DNA of 6,008 nucleotides from an uncultured Eubacteriales bacterium (GTDB lineage Bacteria; Bacillota; Clostridia; Christensenellales; Aristaeellaceae), in the NCBI GenBank assembly GCA_944353735.1, contig CALVPU010000011.1:1-6008 (forward strand), given 5' to 3'. Both the position numbers and the translations under genes were made by a program. Positions within the stretch are counted from its first letter, which is position 1. The number at the start of each line of letters is the position of its first letter. Positions 1-5,707 of this stretch are shown here, piece by piece. The notes beneath the pieces are model-generated. The model was not told the DNA's origin and made no database searches. It saw only the letters and a program-made list of their open reading frames with translations.

Positions 1-1925
1 CGGCGGCGTCCAGCACGGGCAGGAAGGCCGTTCGCCGCGTGGCGAAGCCTCAGGCGGCAGACCTGCTGGCGGCGTGGAGCGAACTCGCCGGCGCAGGCGG
101 CGAGGCGGTCGTTGCCGCCCCAGCTATCGGTCGGTGCAGCACGGGCGCGTCTCGCCGAACTTCGGCGGATAAGGCTTCCACGGCGAGGCCTCAACCGGGT
201 TCAACCGCTGCCGTTTCGACGGATGCACCCCGACCGGCTTCGGCGCATGCGTCCGCAACGGTGGACGGAGCGGCTCCCGTGCGGCGCGCCGTGCGCGCAA
301 ATCGCGCCCCGGCGGCGCCGGAACAGGTCGCCGCGCTGATGGGAAGCTTTGACGACCTGCCGGTCCAGGCGCCGAAGGGGCGCGCGCCGGGCGCTTCTGC
401 CTCCAGACGTGCAGGCGCGCCTGCGAAGGCTTCCGGCAATCGCGCAAAGCACCGGGCGCGGCGGGGCGGCGAGGTCTTTCTGCTCGAGAATGACCGCGAC
501 CCGTTCGACGATTTCCTTGATCAGACCGCGCCCGTACGTTCCAAGAAAGGAAAGCGCAGGAAATCCGGAGGCATGCTGACGGCGGCGCTGTCGCTCTGCA
601 TCGTCGGCATCCTCGGGCTCGCGGGATGGCAGGTTTCCCGCTATCAGGCGTTTCAGGAGATGAAGGCTGCCGTTGCCGCGCAGGGCTTTTATGAGGGCAC
701 GACGGTCGAGGGCATCGACGTCTCGGATATGACGCTTGACGAAGCGCTGGCGCACTGGGCGCAGGTGGTGGAACCGAGCTATTCGCAGCGCACGGTGACG
801 CTGGACAATGGAAGCGCGCTGACGGCGGAACAGCTGGGCTATGCCAGCGATTACGCCAGCGTGCTGAGCAATGCCTGGAACGCCGGTCAGAGCGGCTCGC
901 TTGAGGAGCGCTACGCGCGCATCTCCGAACGCCGCGCCCGTCCGGCGGACTACACGGTTTCGCGCACGCTGTATACCGCTGAAGCCATCCAGTCGGCGGT
1001 TTCGGCGCTGGCGGCGCAGATCGACAGACCGGCGCAGGACGCCAGCGTCGCATCGTTTGACGCGGACAGCTATCAGTTCGTGTTCACCGAGGAGGTTTCC
1101 GGCAGCCGTCTGGACGCGGATGCGCTCGCCGCAGCCATTGCCGGCGCGCTGGACGCCGGCGGCGGCAGCGTGGCGCTGCCGGTGGAGACGCTGCAGCCGG
1201 CGGTCACGGCGGCGTCGCTGTCGTCGCAGTACGGCATGATCGCCTACGCGGTCACGGACGCCTCGTCCTCGAGCTCCAACCGCCTGACGAACATCCGCCT
1301 GTCGCTGGAACTGATTCACGGCACGCGGCTGGATCCCGGCGAGACGTTCTCGTTCAACGAGGTCGTCGGCGAGCGCACCACCGACCGCGGCTTCAAGGTC
1401 GCCACGGCATACTCCAGCGGCGAAGTTACCGAGGAGGTCGGCGGCGGCATCTGTCAGGTGTCGACGACGCTGTTCAACGCGGCGGTCAAGGCGGACCTCG
1501 AAATCGTCGAGCGCCACAACCACTCGCTTCCGGTCAGTTACGTCGACCGCGGCAAGGACGCGGCGGTCGACTGGGGCAACAAGGACCTGCGGTTCACCAA
1601 CAGCGGCGACGAGCCGGTCTACATCGTCTGCCTGCTGTCCGACGACAAGCGCGTGCGCATTGGCATCTGCGGTCGCTATCTGCCCAACGGCGAGAGCATC
1701 ACCGTCGAGGGCGAGACCACGGGACGGATCTCCTACGACACCGTCTATCAGCCCAATCTCGCCTTCCCGAGCGGCTATTCGGAGGTCACGCGCAGCGGAC
1801 GGCGCGGCTATACCGCGGTGGCGTACAAGATCCGCTGGGATGCGTCGGGCAACGAGATCAGCCGTGAACTGCTCTGCCGCAGCACGTATCTGGCGCGCGA
1901 CGAGATCGTCGAATATGGTCCGTGA
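1..1925 (+). CDS. VanW-domain membrane-anchored cell-envelope protein (5' end probably outside the window)
   Basis: The frame is open to the left edge, so the gene may start upstream. A GTG at 39 is the first start codon inside, with a weak AGGAAGG 11 bases before it. Numbering from that GTG (628 residues): 1-145 is Ala/Arg/Pro-rich low complexity; 150-161 is a short acidic patch (DRDPFDDFLD); 169-176 is basic (KKGKRRKS); about 178-197 is one membrane segment, so the rest is probably extracytoplasmic. Residues 215-390 resemble the putative peptidoglycan-binding repeat usually found before VanW domains. A poly-Ser stretch at 409-413 leads into the VanW domain (about 414-545), recognised by FSFNEVVGERT (437-447), GGGICQVSTTLFNA (468-481) and ERHNHS (491-496). 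The tail (550-628) resembles a G5-type beta domain. VanW is named from vanB-type vancomycin clusters, but its biochemical role is unknown and no van genes are visible here, so a resistance call is not justified. A wall or spore-envelope role is inference. The family call is firm; the start is uncertain. Confidence 0.85.
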   Translation, partial: AASSTGRKAVRRVAKPQAADLLAAWSELAGAGGEAVVAAPAIGRCSTGASRRTSADKASTARPQPGSTAAVSTDAPRPASAHASATVDGAAPVRRAVRANRAPAAPEQVAALMGSFDDLPVQAPKGRAPGASASRRAGAPAKASGNRAKHRARRGGEVFLLENDRDPFDDFLDQTAPVRSKKGKRRKSGGMLTAALSLCIVGILGLAGWQVSRYQAFQEMKAAVAAQGFYEGTTVEGIDVSDMTLDEALAHWAQVVEPSYSQRTVTLDNGSALTAEQLGYASDYASVLSNAWNAGQSGSLEERYARISERRARPADYTVSRTLYTAEAIQSAVSALAAQIDRPAQDASVASFDADSYQFVFTEEVSGSRLDADALAAAIAGALDAGGGSVALPVETLQPAVTAASLSSQYGMIAYAVTDASSSSSNRLTNIRLSLELIHGTRLDPGETFSFNEVVGERTTDRGFKVATAYSSGEVTEEVGGGICQVSTTLFNAAVKADLEIVERHNHSLPVSYVDRGKDAAVDWGNKDLRFTNSGDEPVYIVCLLSDDKRVRIGICGRYLPNGESITVEGETTGRISYDTVYQPNLAFPSGYSEVTRSGRRGYTAVAYKIRWDASGNEISRELLCRSTYLARDEIVEYGP

Positions 1926-1930
1926 CGGGC

Positions 1931-1959
1931 TTGCATTGCGCGCCAAAATGTGCTATGCT
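1931..1959 (+). promoter_or_regulatory. Promoter with extended -10 for the small membrane protein and glycosylase genes
   Basis: TTGCAT (1931-1936) and TATGCT (1954-1959) are separated by 17 bases, and TGC immediately precedes the -10 hexamer (1951-1953), giving an extended -10 of the kind common in Gram-positive bacteria. The -35 matches consensus at only three of six positions and the -10 at four of six. It lies just after the VanW stop and about 25 to 30 bases before the Shine-Dalgarno of the next gene, which is a sensible position for a sigma-A promoter. Transcription would start near 1966. No obvious operator or LexA-type box is visible beside it. Confidence 0.55.
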
Positions 1960-1983
1960 TTAGGAAACATAGAGGAACCACGC

Positions 1984-1992
1984 GGGAGGTGG
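1984..1992 (+). promoter_or_regulatory. Shine-Dalgarno site that fixes the TTG start at 1998
   Basis: GGGAGGTGG sits with its GGAGG core 8 bases before TTG 1998. The longer in-frame GTG start at 1950 falls inside the -10 region of the promoter and has no ribosome binding site, so it would be upstream of the transcript. This decides in favour of the TTG. Confidence 0.8.
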
Positions 1993-1997
1993 ACGGT

Positions 1998-2219
1998 TTG
2001 CCAAAGATCTATACGCGCAAGGAAGTGGCGCGGCGCAGGATGAAGTTCCAGGTGTTCGCGGGCATGTTCGACTTTATCGCCATACTGGCGGGGCTGGCGG
2101 TGATCATCGTCTGCATCGTGCTGCTGTCGGCGCTGTATCACTGGGTGATTCAGGATGTGCAATCGTCCTTCGCTACGCTCTGGGACATCTTCATGAGCGC
2201 CATCATCATTCCCGAATGA
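1998..2219 (+). CDS. Small single-pass membrane protein, 73 residues, function unknown
   Basis: I do not recognise a named family. Starting at TTG 1998, the protein has a strongly basic N-terminus (residues 3-17, with KIYTRKEVARRRMKF) and one hydrophobic segment at about 24-48. An amphipathic stretch (WVIQDVQSSF and onward) and a hydrophobic C-terminal end (SAIIIPE) follow. The positive-inside rule predicts a cytoplasmic N-terminus. There is no signal peptidase site, lipobox or cysteine motif. It is the first gene after the promoter at 1931-1959 and ends 28 bases before the family 4 uracil-DNA glycosylase, so the two are probably co-transcribed. Codon use matches its neighbours, which supports a real gene: the hydrophobic stretch is uninterrupted and the Shine-Dalgarno is near perfect. 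It could be a short membrane-anchored regulator or simply a conserved orphan; the sequence gives no basis for a function. Confidence 0.8.
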   Translation: MPKIYTRKEVARRRMKFQVFAGMFDFIAILAGLAVIIVCIVLLSALYHWVIQDVQSSFATLWDIFMSAIIIPE

Positions 2220-2247
2220 CGCAAGCACGAAAGCGAGGTCGAGGCCT

Positions 2248-2817
2248 ATGCGCGTGTCATGGGCAGAACTGTACGAGCAGATCGGCAGCTGTCAGAAGTG
2301 CCGCCTCTGTGAGACGCGGCACCGCGTCGTGCCCGGCGAGGGCAATCCGCACGCGAAACTGATGTTCATCGGCGAGGGACCAGGGCAGGAGGAGGACCGG
2401 CAGGGACGCCCGTTTGTCGGTCGTTCCGGCGAGCTGCTCACGCGCATGATCCATGCCATCGGCATCGAGCGTTCCGAGACGTACATCTGCAACGTCGTCA
2501 AGTGCCGACCGCCGGGAAACCGCAATCCCGAACCGGACGAGGCGCAGGCATGTCTGGGCTACCTGCGCGGACAGGTGGCGCTGGTGCGCCCGAAGGTGAT
2601 CGTCCTGCTGGGAAAGATTGCCTGCCGCTACACGCTCAACGAGGAGATCTACATTACGCGCGACCATGGACGCTGGTTCGAGCGCAAGGGAACGTGGTTT
2701 ATTCCGACATTTCATCCCTCAGCGCTGCTGCGCGACCCCGCAAAAAAGCGCGATGCGTGGGATGATTTTCAGAAGATCCGTGAAAAACTAAGCCAGATCG
2801 AATCGGACGGCGGCTGA
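2248..2817 (+). CDS. Uracil-DNA glycosylase, family 4 (iron-sulfur type)
   Basis: This 189-residue protein should remove uracil from DNA arising by cytosine deamination or dUTP incorporation, the first step of base excision repair in the cytoplasm. The family 4 (TTUDGA-like) pattern is complete. Cysteines C15, C18 and C21 sit in CQKCRLC, C86 in NVVKCRPPGNRNP and C102 in DEAQAC, giving the usual set of four ligands for a 4Fe-4S cluster. The substrate and catalytic loop is GEGPGQEED (42-50) followed by GRPFVGRSGELL (53-64), and the second motif is FHPSALLR (155-162). Length is normal for the family. The ATG at 2248 is preceded by GAGG at 2235-2238, 9 bases upstream. It follows the small membrane gene by 28 bases and precedes a second glycosylase paralogue. 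Loss of a canonical Ung elsewhere in the genome cannot be judged from this window. Confidence 0.93.
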   Translation: MRVSWAELYEQIGSCQKCRLCETRHRVVPGEGNPHAKLMFIGEGPGQEEDRQGRPFVGRSGELLTRMIHAIGIERSETYICNVVKCRPPGNRNPEPDEAQACLGYLRGQVALVRPKVIVLLGKIACRYTLNEEIYITRDHGRWFERKGTWFIPTFHPSALLRDPAKKRDAWDDFQKIREKLSQIESDGG

Positions 2818-2833
2818 CTGTGGACGCCGCGAA

Positions 2834-2841
2834 GGGAAGGA
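2834..2841 (+). promoter_or_regulatory. Shine-Dalgarno site favouring ATG 2847 over GTG 2820
   Basis: GGGAAGGA ends 5 bases before ATG 2847. The alternative in-frame GTG at 2820 overlaps the end of the previous gene and would need a site inside the upstream coding end, where none is evident. The extra nine residues it would add (DAAKGRNG and flanks) do not resemble the family N-terminus. Confidence 0.65.
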
Positions 2842-2846
2842 ACGGC

Positions 2847-3434
2847 ATGGAGAAGTTTCGCGCGGAATTGCGCCGGTTCATCGCCGACCTGTACGAAGGC
2901 GAGAAGAAGGTGCTGGTGTTCGGCGAAGGCTGCACCGGCGCGCGCGTGATGCTCGTCGGCGAAGCACCGGGCGAGCAGGAGACGCTGCAGGGGCGTCCGT
3001 TTGTGGGCAAGGCGGGCAGGAACCTCGACGAGTTCCTCGCGCTGGCGGGGATTGACCGCTCGCAGCTCTACGTCACAAACGCGGTCAAGTTCCGCCCGAC
3101 GAAGGTCTCCGCGGCGGGACGCACGGTCAACCGTCCGCCGACGCAGGAGGAAATCCGCCTGTTTCTGCCCTGGCTGCGCCGCGAGATCGAGCTCGTACAG
3201 CCCGAGTGCGTGGCGACGCTGGGCAACGTGCCGCTGCGCGCGCTCGCGGAGCGCCGCGTGGCGATCGGCGATGTGCACGGCGCGTTTTTGGATTGCGGCG
3301 GCGTGCGCGTGTATCCAATGTACCATCCGGCGTCGGTAATCTACAATCCGGCGCTGCGCGAGGCATACCGCGCGGATGTGCTCCGCCTGGCGCAGTGGCT
3401 GCGCGCCAACGACGGACAGGGCGCCAAATGTTGA
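2847..3434 (+). CDS. Uracil-DNA glycosylase superfamily protein, family 4-like without the iron-sulfur cysteines
   Basis: Starting at ATG 2847 this is a 195-residue homologue of the preceding gene. It keeps the active-site loop GEAPGEQET (38-46), GRPFVGKAGRNLDEFL (49-64), TNAVKFRPT (77-85), the LGNVPL strand (125-130) and MYHPASVIYN (158-167). It lacks the cluster ligands. There is no CxxC near the N-terminus; the KCRPP cysteine of the neighbour is F82 here, and the second cysteine aligns with F106. The loop between them is 8 residues longer (24 versus 16) and contains GRTVNRPP. Its remaining cysteines (29, 121, 150, 195) do not form a pattern. Such cluster-free relatives are commonly annotated as uracil-DNA glycosylase in Clostridia, but their substrate is less certain, and deaminated purines or phage-related bases are possible. 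It begins 29 bases after the first glycosylase stop, so the two are probably one operon. Confidence 0.85.
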   Translation: MEKFRAELRRFIADLYEGEKKVLVFGEGCTGARVMLVGEAPGEQETLQGRPFVGKAGRNLDEFLALAGIDRSQLYVTNAVKFRPTKVSAAGRTVNRPPTQEEIRLFLPWLRREIELVQPECVATLGNVPLRALAERRVAIGDVHGAFLDCGGVRVYPMYHPASVIYNPALREAYRADVLRLAQWLRANDGQGAKC

Positions 3435-3438
3435 AAAT

Positions 3439-3477
3439 TGCGAACGCCGCCGGCATGTTTTGCGGGCGGCGTTCGCA
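3439..3477 (+). terminator. Rho-independent terminator-like hairpin after the glycosylase pair
   Basis: Two 13-base arms (3439-3451 and 3465-3477) are perfectly complementary and flank a 13-base loop. Three further bases inside the loop can pair (3453-3455 with 3461-3463). The stem is very GC-rich and begins 4 bases after the TGA at 3432-3434, the usual position for a terminator. The following bases, TATTCTCT, are only a broken T-tract, so termination may be incomplete, or the hairpin may also act as a 3' stabiliser. On the opposite strand the stem is followed by a short AATTTTC tract, so it could work weakly in both directions. Confidence 0.75.
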
Positions 3478-3516
3478 TATTCTCTGTACGAAGGCGGAGC
3501 GCGGCGGCGTTGCGCG

Positions 3517-3536
3517 TTAAATAATACTTTATTTTT
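3517..3536 (+). promoter_or_regulatory. AT-rich block, possible UP element
   Basis: In an otherwise GC-rich window this 20-base stretch is almost entirely A and T and lies 10 bases upstream of the -35 hexamer at 3547. That position suits an UP element contacted by the RNA polymerase alpha C-terminal domain. It also contains a 6-base-pair AT-only inverted repeat (3519-3524 with 3529-3534), too weak to act as a terminator alone. The role is inferred from position and composition. Confidence 0.4.
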
Positions 3537-3546
3537 CAGCGAAGGC

Positions 3547-3574
3547 TTGCACATCGAGGGGTTTTGTGTATAAT
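3547..3574 (+). promoter_or_regulatory. Promoter for the zinc-ribbon / phosphoesterase / lipid kinase / queH unit
   Basis: A perfect TATAAT (3569-3574) lies 16 bases after TTGCAC (3547-3552), preceded by TGTG at 3565-3568. Only three of six -35 bases match consensus, but the exact -10 and the AT-rich block upstream make this the best promoter in the window. Transcription would start near 3581, leaving a leader of roughly 85 bases before the ATG at 3667. No clear operator was seen. Confidence 0.75.
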
Positions 3575-3595
3575 ATCAGGGTGTACTTGGACAGA

Positions 3596-3611
3596 ACGCG
3601 CAGGCGCGCGT
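3596..3611 (+). other. Short GC hairpin in the 5' untranslated leader
   Basis: ACGCGC (3596-3601) pairs perfectly with GCGCGT (3606-3611) across a 4-base loop. It lies about 15 bases after the predicted transcription start and some 43 bases before the ribosome binding site. It may stabilise the 5' end of the message. No known riboswitch architecture is recognisable in the leader, and in GC-rich DNA a 6-base-pair hairpin could be chance. Confidence 0.3.
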
Positions 3612-3653
3612 CAAGCGCTGTGCGTGCCGCATACAATGGCAAGATTCGTGATT

Positions 3654-3660
3654 GGGAGGA
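3654..3660 (+). promoter_or_regulatory. Shine-Dalgarno site that decides ATG 3667 over ATG 3661 and TTG 3652
   Basis: GGGAGGA directly abuts ATG 3661, leaving no room for initiation there, and it overlaps TTG 3652. ATG 3667 lies 7 bases after the GGAGG core, which is optimal, and it gives a protein starting MALVKCPRC. Confidence 0.8.
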
Positions 3661-3666
3661 ATGGAG

Positions 3667-4053
3667 ATGGCTCTGGTCAAGTGTCCGCGCTGTGAACTGA
3701 ATTACATGAACGATACCGATAAGATGTGCTCCGTCTGCCGTCGGGAGGTGCGCGGGGAGAGCGAGCAGTTCGAGATGATCGAGATGTGCTCCGAGTGCGG
3801 CGAGAATCCCGTGGTCCCCGGACAGGAACTGTGCGCGTACTGCCTGAAGGAACTGCAGCGCCGCACCGCGGTGAGCACGGACGACACCATCGAACCGGAA
3901 GCGACCAGCATCGAGATCGACTCCGTGTCCGGCATGGACGAGATCGAACTGGATCTGCATGGCGACTTGGACGACGAAGTCTTCGACGAGGACGCCAAGG
4001 CCGAGTTTGGCGACGACGAGGATGAGGACGAAGAGACTGAGGAAGAAGAGTAA
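3667..4053 (+). CDS. Double zinc-ribbon protein with polyacidic C-terminal tail, function unknown
   Basis: This 128-residue protein starts at ATG 3667. It contains two four-cysteine modules with identical spacing. CPRC (6-9) and CSVC (21-24) form the first; CSEC (41-44) and CAYC (56-59) form the second; each is Cx2C-x11-Cx2C. Each should bind one zinc ion as a rubredoxin-like knuckle or zinc ribbon. A linker at 60-75 leads to a strongly acidic region. It becomes almost pure Asp/Glu from about 102, and the last 13 residues (116-128) are all D or E apart from one Thr. I know of similar zinc-ribbon proteins starting MALVKCPRCELNY in Clostridia but no assigned role. The fold suggests binding to nucleic acid or protein; the acidic tail could contact basic proteins or mimic nucleic acid. 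It is first in its operon and ends 2 bases before the phosphoesterase. Both statements about role are inference. Confidence 0.85.
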   Translation: MALVKCPRCELNYMNDTDKMCSVCRREVRGESEQFEMIEMCSECGENPVVPGQELCAYCLKELQRRTAVSTDDTIEPEATSIEIDSVSGMDEIELDLHGDLDDEVFDEDAKAEFGDDEDEDEETEEEE

Positions 4054-4055
4054 CC

Positions 4056-4739
4056 TTGGCTATCTTTGCCATTTCTGACCTTCACCTGCCCGCGCGCCAG
4101 AAGCCGATGGATATTTTCGGCGTCCATTGGGAGAACCACTTTGAGCGCATTTCGCGGGACTGGCGCGCGCGGGTGGGCGAGGGCGACATCGTGTTGCTGC
4201 CGGGCGACCTGACGTGGGCGATGCGGTTGGAAGAAGCGCTGGAGGATTTGGAACGCATTGGAGCGCTTCCGGGCAGGAAGATCATCCTGCGCGGCAACCA
4301 CGATTACTGGTGGGGTGCGATCGGTCGCGTGCGCCGGGCGCTGCCGGCGGGCATGTACGCCATCCAGAACGATTGCCTCGCGCTGGACGGCGTGCTCTTT
4401 GCCGGTTCGCGCGGCTGGACGATCCCTGCGGAGGGCGCCGACGCCAACGACGTGCGCATTTACGCAAGGGAGCGAATGCGTCTGGAGATGTCGCTCAAGG
4501 CGGCGCGCGCCAAAGCGCCCGATGCGCCGCTGATCGCCATGATGCACTATCCGCCGCTGACCGACGCGCTGACCGGCTTTTCGGACCTGCTGGAAGCCTA
4601 TGGCGTGCAGGACTGCGTGTACGGTCACCTGCACGGCGCGTCGCTGAAGTACGCCTTTCGCGGCGAGCGCGGCGGCGTGATCTATCATCAGGTCTCCTGC
4701 GACGGGTTGGATTTTCGGCTCTATGAACTGCGGCGCTGA
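4056..4739 (+). CDS. Calcineurin-like metallophosphoesterase
   Basis: This is a 227-residue cytoplasmic phosphoesterase with a complete dinuclear metal site: D8 and H10 in ISDLHL, D51 in LPGDLTW (48-54), N81 and H82 in RGNHDYWW (79-86), H164 in MMHYPP (162-167), and H191 and H193 in YGHLHG (189-194). The KPMDIFG motif (16-22) and WENH (25-28) are typical of a clostridial subgroup of this superfamily, whose substrate is not established. TTG 4056 is chosen because it puts the first beta strand (AIFAISDLH) at the usual N-terminus; the zinc-ribbon stop ends only 2 bases earlier. The nearest Shine-Dalgarno-like bases (AGGA, 4040-4043) are 12 bases away and weak, so translation is probably coupled to the upstream gene. 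A cyclic dinucleotide, nucleotide or phosphoprotein substrate cannot be distinguished from sequence. Confidence 0.92.
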   Translation: MAIFAISDLHLPARQKPMDIFGVHWENHFERISRDWRARVGEGDIVLLPGDLTWAMRLEEALEDLERIGALPGRKIILRGNHDYWWGAIGRVRRALPAGMYAIQNDCLALDGVLFAGSRGWTIPAEGADANDVRIYARERMRLEMSLKAARAKAPDAPLIAMMHYPPLTDALTGFSDLLEAYGVQDCVYGHLHGASLKYAFRGERGGVIYHQVSCDGLDFRLYELRR

Positions 4740-4752
4740 GCGCGACCGGCGA

Positions 4753-4760
4753 GAGGAGGG
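4753..4760 (+). promoter_or_regulatory. Shine-Dalgarno site for the lipid kinase GTG start
   Basis: GAGGAGGG ends 8 bases before GTG 4769. It is a near-perfect anti-16S match and supports this non-ATG start, which also places the first beta strand (QLLLALNP) at the N-terminus as expected for the family. Confidence 0.75.
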
Positions 4761-4768
4761 ATCGGAGC

Positions 4769-5707
4769 GTGTCTGAAAAGCAGCTGCTTCTGGCGCTGAA
4801 CCCCTGCGCGGGACAGCGGCGCGCGAATCGCGTGCTGCCGGAGATCCTGCGCGTGTTCTGGGACGCGGGCTATCGCTGCGTCACCTACGTGACCGCCGCG
4901 GTCGGCGATGCCGAACGCTACGTCGCGGCGCACGCGGCGGAATTTGACCGCGTCGTCTGCGCCGGCGGAGACGGCACGCTCAACGAGACGATCGCGGGCC
5001 TGCTCTCGGCGGGCGTCGACATTCCCATCGGCTACATCCCGTCGGGCACGACGAACGATTACGCCAACAGCCTCGGGCTGTCTTCAGACGTGCTGCAGGC
5101 GGCGCGCGACGCCGTGGAAGGCACGGCGCGCCGGTTGGACGTGGGCACCTTCAACGGGCGCTATTTCACCTATACCGCCTCCTGCGGCGCCTTCACGCGC
5201 GCCTCGTACAGCACGCCGCAGCCGCTGAAGAACTCCATCGGACATCTGGCGTACATCCTCGAGGGCATCAAGGACCTGCCATCGCTGCGCCCGTATCACC
5301 TGCACGTGGAGACTGCGGAGTGCACGCTCGACGACGATTTTCTGTTCTGCGCGATCACGAATTCCACCTCCGTGGGCGGCATTCTCAAGCTCGATGCGCA
5401 GATGGTATCGCTCAATGACGGGCTGTTCGAGGTCATGCTCGTACGCAATCCCGCCACGCCGATGCAGCTGAGCGCTATCCTCCACGGCATCACGACGCTC
5501 GATTTGCCCAACGAGATGGTACACTTCTTCCCGGCGGACGCCATTCGCGTCGTCTCCTCGGAACCGCTCTCTTGGACGCTTGACGGCGAGCGCGCCGAAG
5601 GCGGCACCGAGGTGGAGATGCGCAACCTGCACTCCGCCGTGCAGATCGTCACGCCGCGCCGGAACGAGGCGGAACCGGCAGGCGGAAATGGGGAGGCGCA
5701 GGCGTGA
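4769..5707 (+). CDS. Diacylglycerol kinase family lipid kinase (DgkB/YegS-like)
   Basis: This 312-residue protein belongs to the DAGK catalytic family (DgkB, YegS, BmrU). It transfers phosphate from ATP to a lipid hydroxyl, typically diacylglycerol to phosphatidic acid, at the inner face of the membrane. The N-terminal nucleotide-binding domain shows NPCAG (11-15), GGDGTLNE (66-73) and PSGTTNDYANSLGL (91-104). RRLDVG (121-126) carries the aspartate that in DgkB is proposed to help catalysis. The C-terminal beta domain shows LNDGLFEVMLV (215-225) and LDGE (271-274), whose glutamate is the other proposed catalytic residue. Length is normal. The last 15 or so residues (RRNEAEPAGGNGEAQA) look like a disordered extension, and the gene end carries the Shine-Dalgarno of queH. 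It lies 29 bases after the phosphoesterase. Lipid specificity cannot be read from sequence. Confidence 0.92.
   Translation: MSEKQLLLALNPCAGQRRANRVLPEILRVFWDAGYRCVTYVTAAVGDAERYVAAHAAEFDRVVCAGGDGTLNETIAGLLSAGVDIPIGYIPSGTTNDYANSLGLSSDVLQAARDAVEGTARRLDVGTFNGRYFTYTASCGAFTRASYSTPQPLKNSIGHLAYILEGIKDLPSLRPYHLHVETAECTLDDDFLFCAITNSTSVGGILKLDAQMVSLNDGLFEVMLVRNPATPMQLSAILHGITTLDLPNEMVHFFPADAIRVVSSEPLSWTLDGERAEGGTEVEMRNLHSAVQIVTPRRNEAEPAGGNGEAQA
5690..5696 (+). promoter_or_regulatory. Shine-Dalgarno site for queH inside the lipid kinase gene
   Basis: GGGGAGG lies 7 bases before GTG 5704, inside the last codons of the lipid kinase gene. It supports the overlapping start and shows the two genes are translated from one message. 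Confidence 0.75.

Noticed and set aside
414..545. Vancomycin resistance determinant
   Set aside because: VanW domains are widespread in Gram-positive genomes without resistance. No ligase, dehydrogenase, dipeptidase or two-component genes are present in the window.
201..1946. Long open frame of 581 codons on the - strand, antisense to the VanW gene
   Set aside because: Its product is Arg/Ala-rich without recognisable domains, and it mirrors a GC-rich gene whose + strand product has clear VanW motifs. High GC makes such shadow frames long.
2810..2830. Inverted repeat GCGGC / GCCGC between the two glycosylase genes, a possible terminator
   Set aside because: The stem has only 5 base pairs with an 11-base loop and no T-tract, and it spans the stop codon of the first gene; chance in GC-rich DNA is likely.
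1926..3435. SOS (LexA) control of the glycosylase genes
   Set aside because: I looked for a GAAC-N4-GTTC type box around the promoter and intergenic gaps and found none.
3636..3695. Short open frame starting ATG in the leader and overlapping the zinc-ribbon start, a possible leader peptide
   Set aside because: There is no Shine-Dalgarno before it, the product has no regulatory codon run, and the GGGAGGA inside it serves ATG 3667.
3702..4688. Open frame of 328 codons on the - strand, antisense to the zinc-ribbon and phosphoesterase genes
   Set aside because: It spans two unrelated + strand genes, and its Ser-rich stretch is simply the complement of the Asp/Glu codons of the acidic tail.
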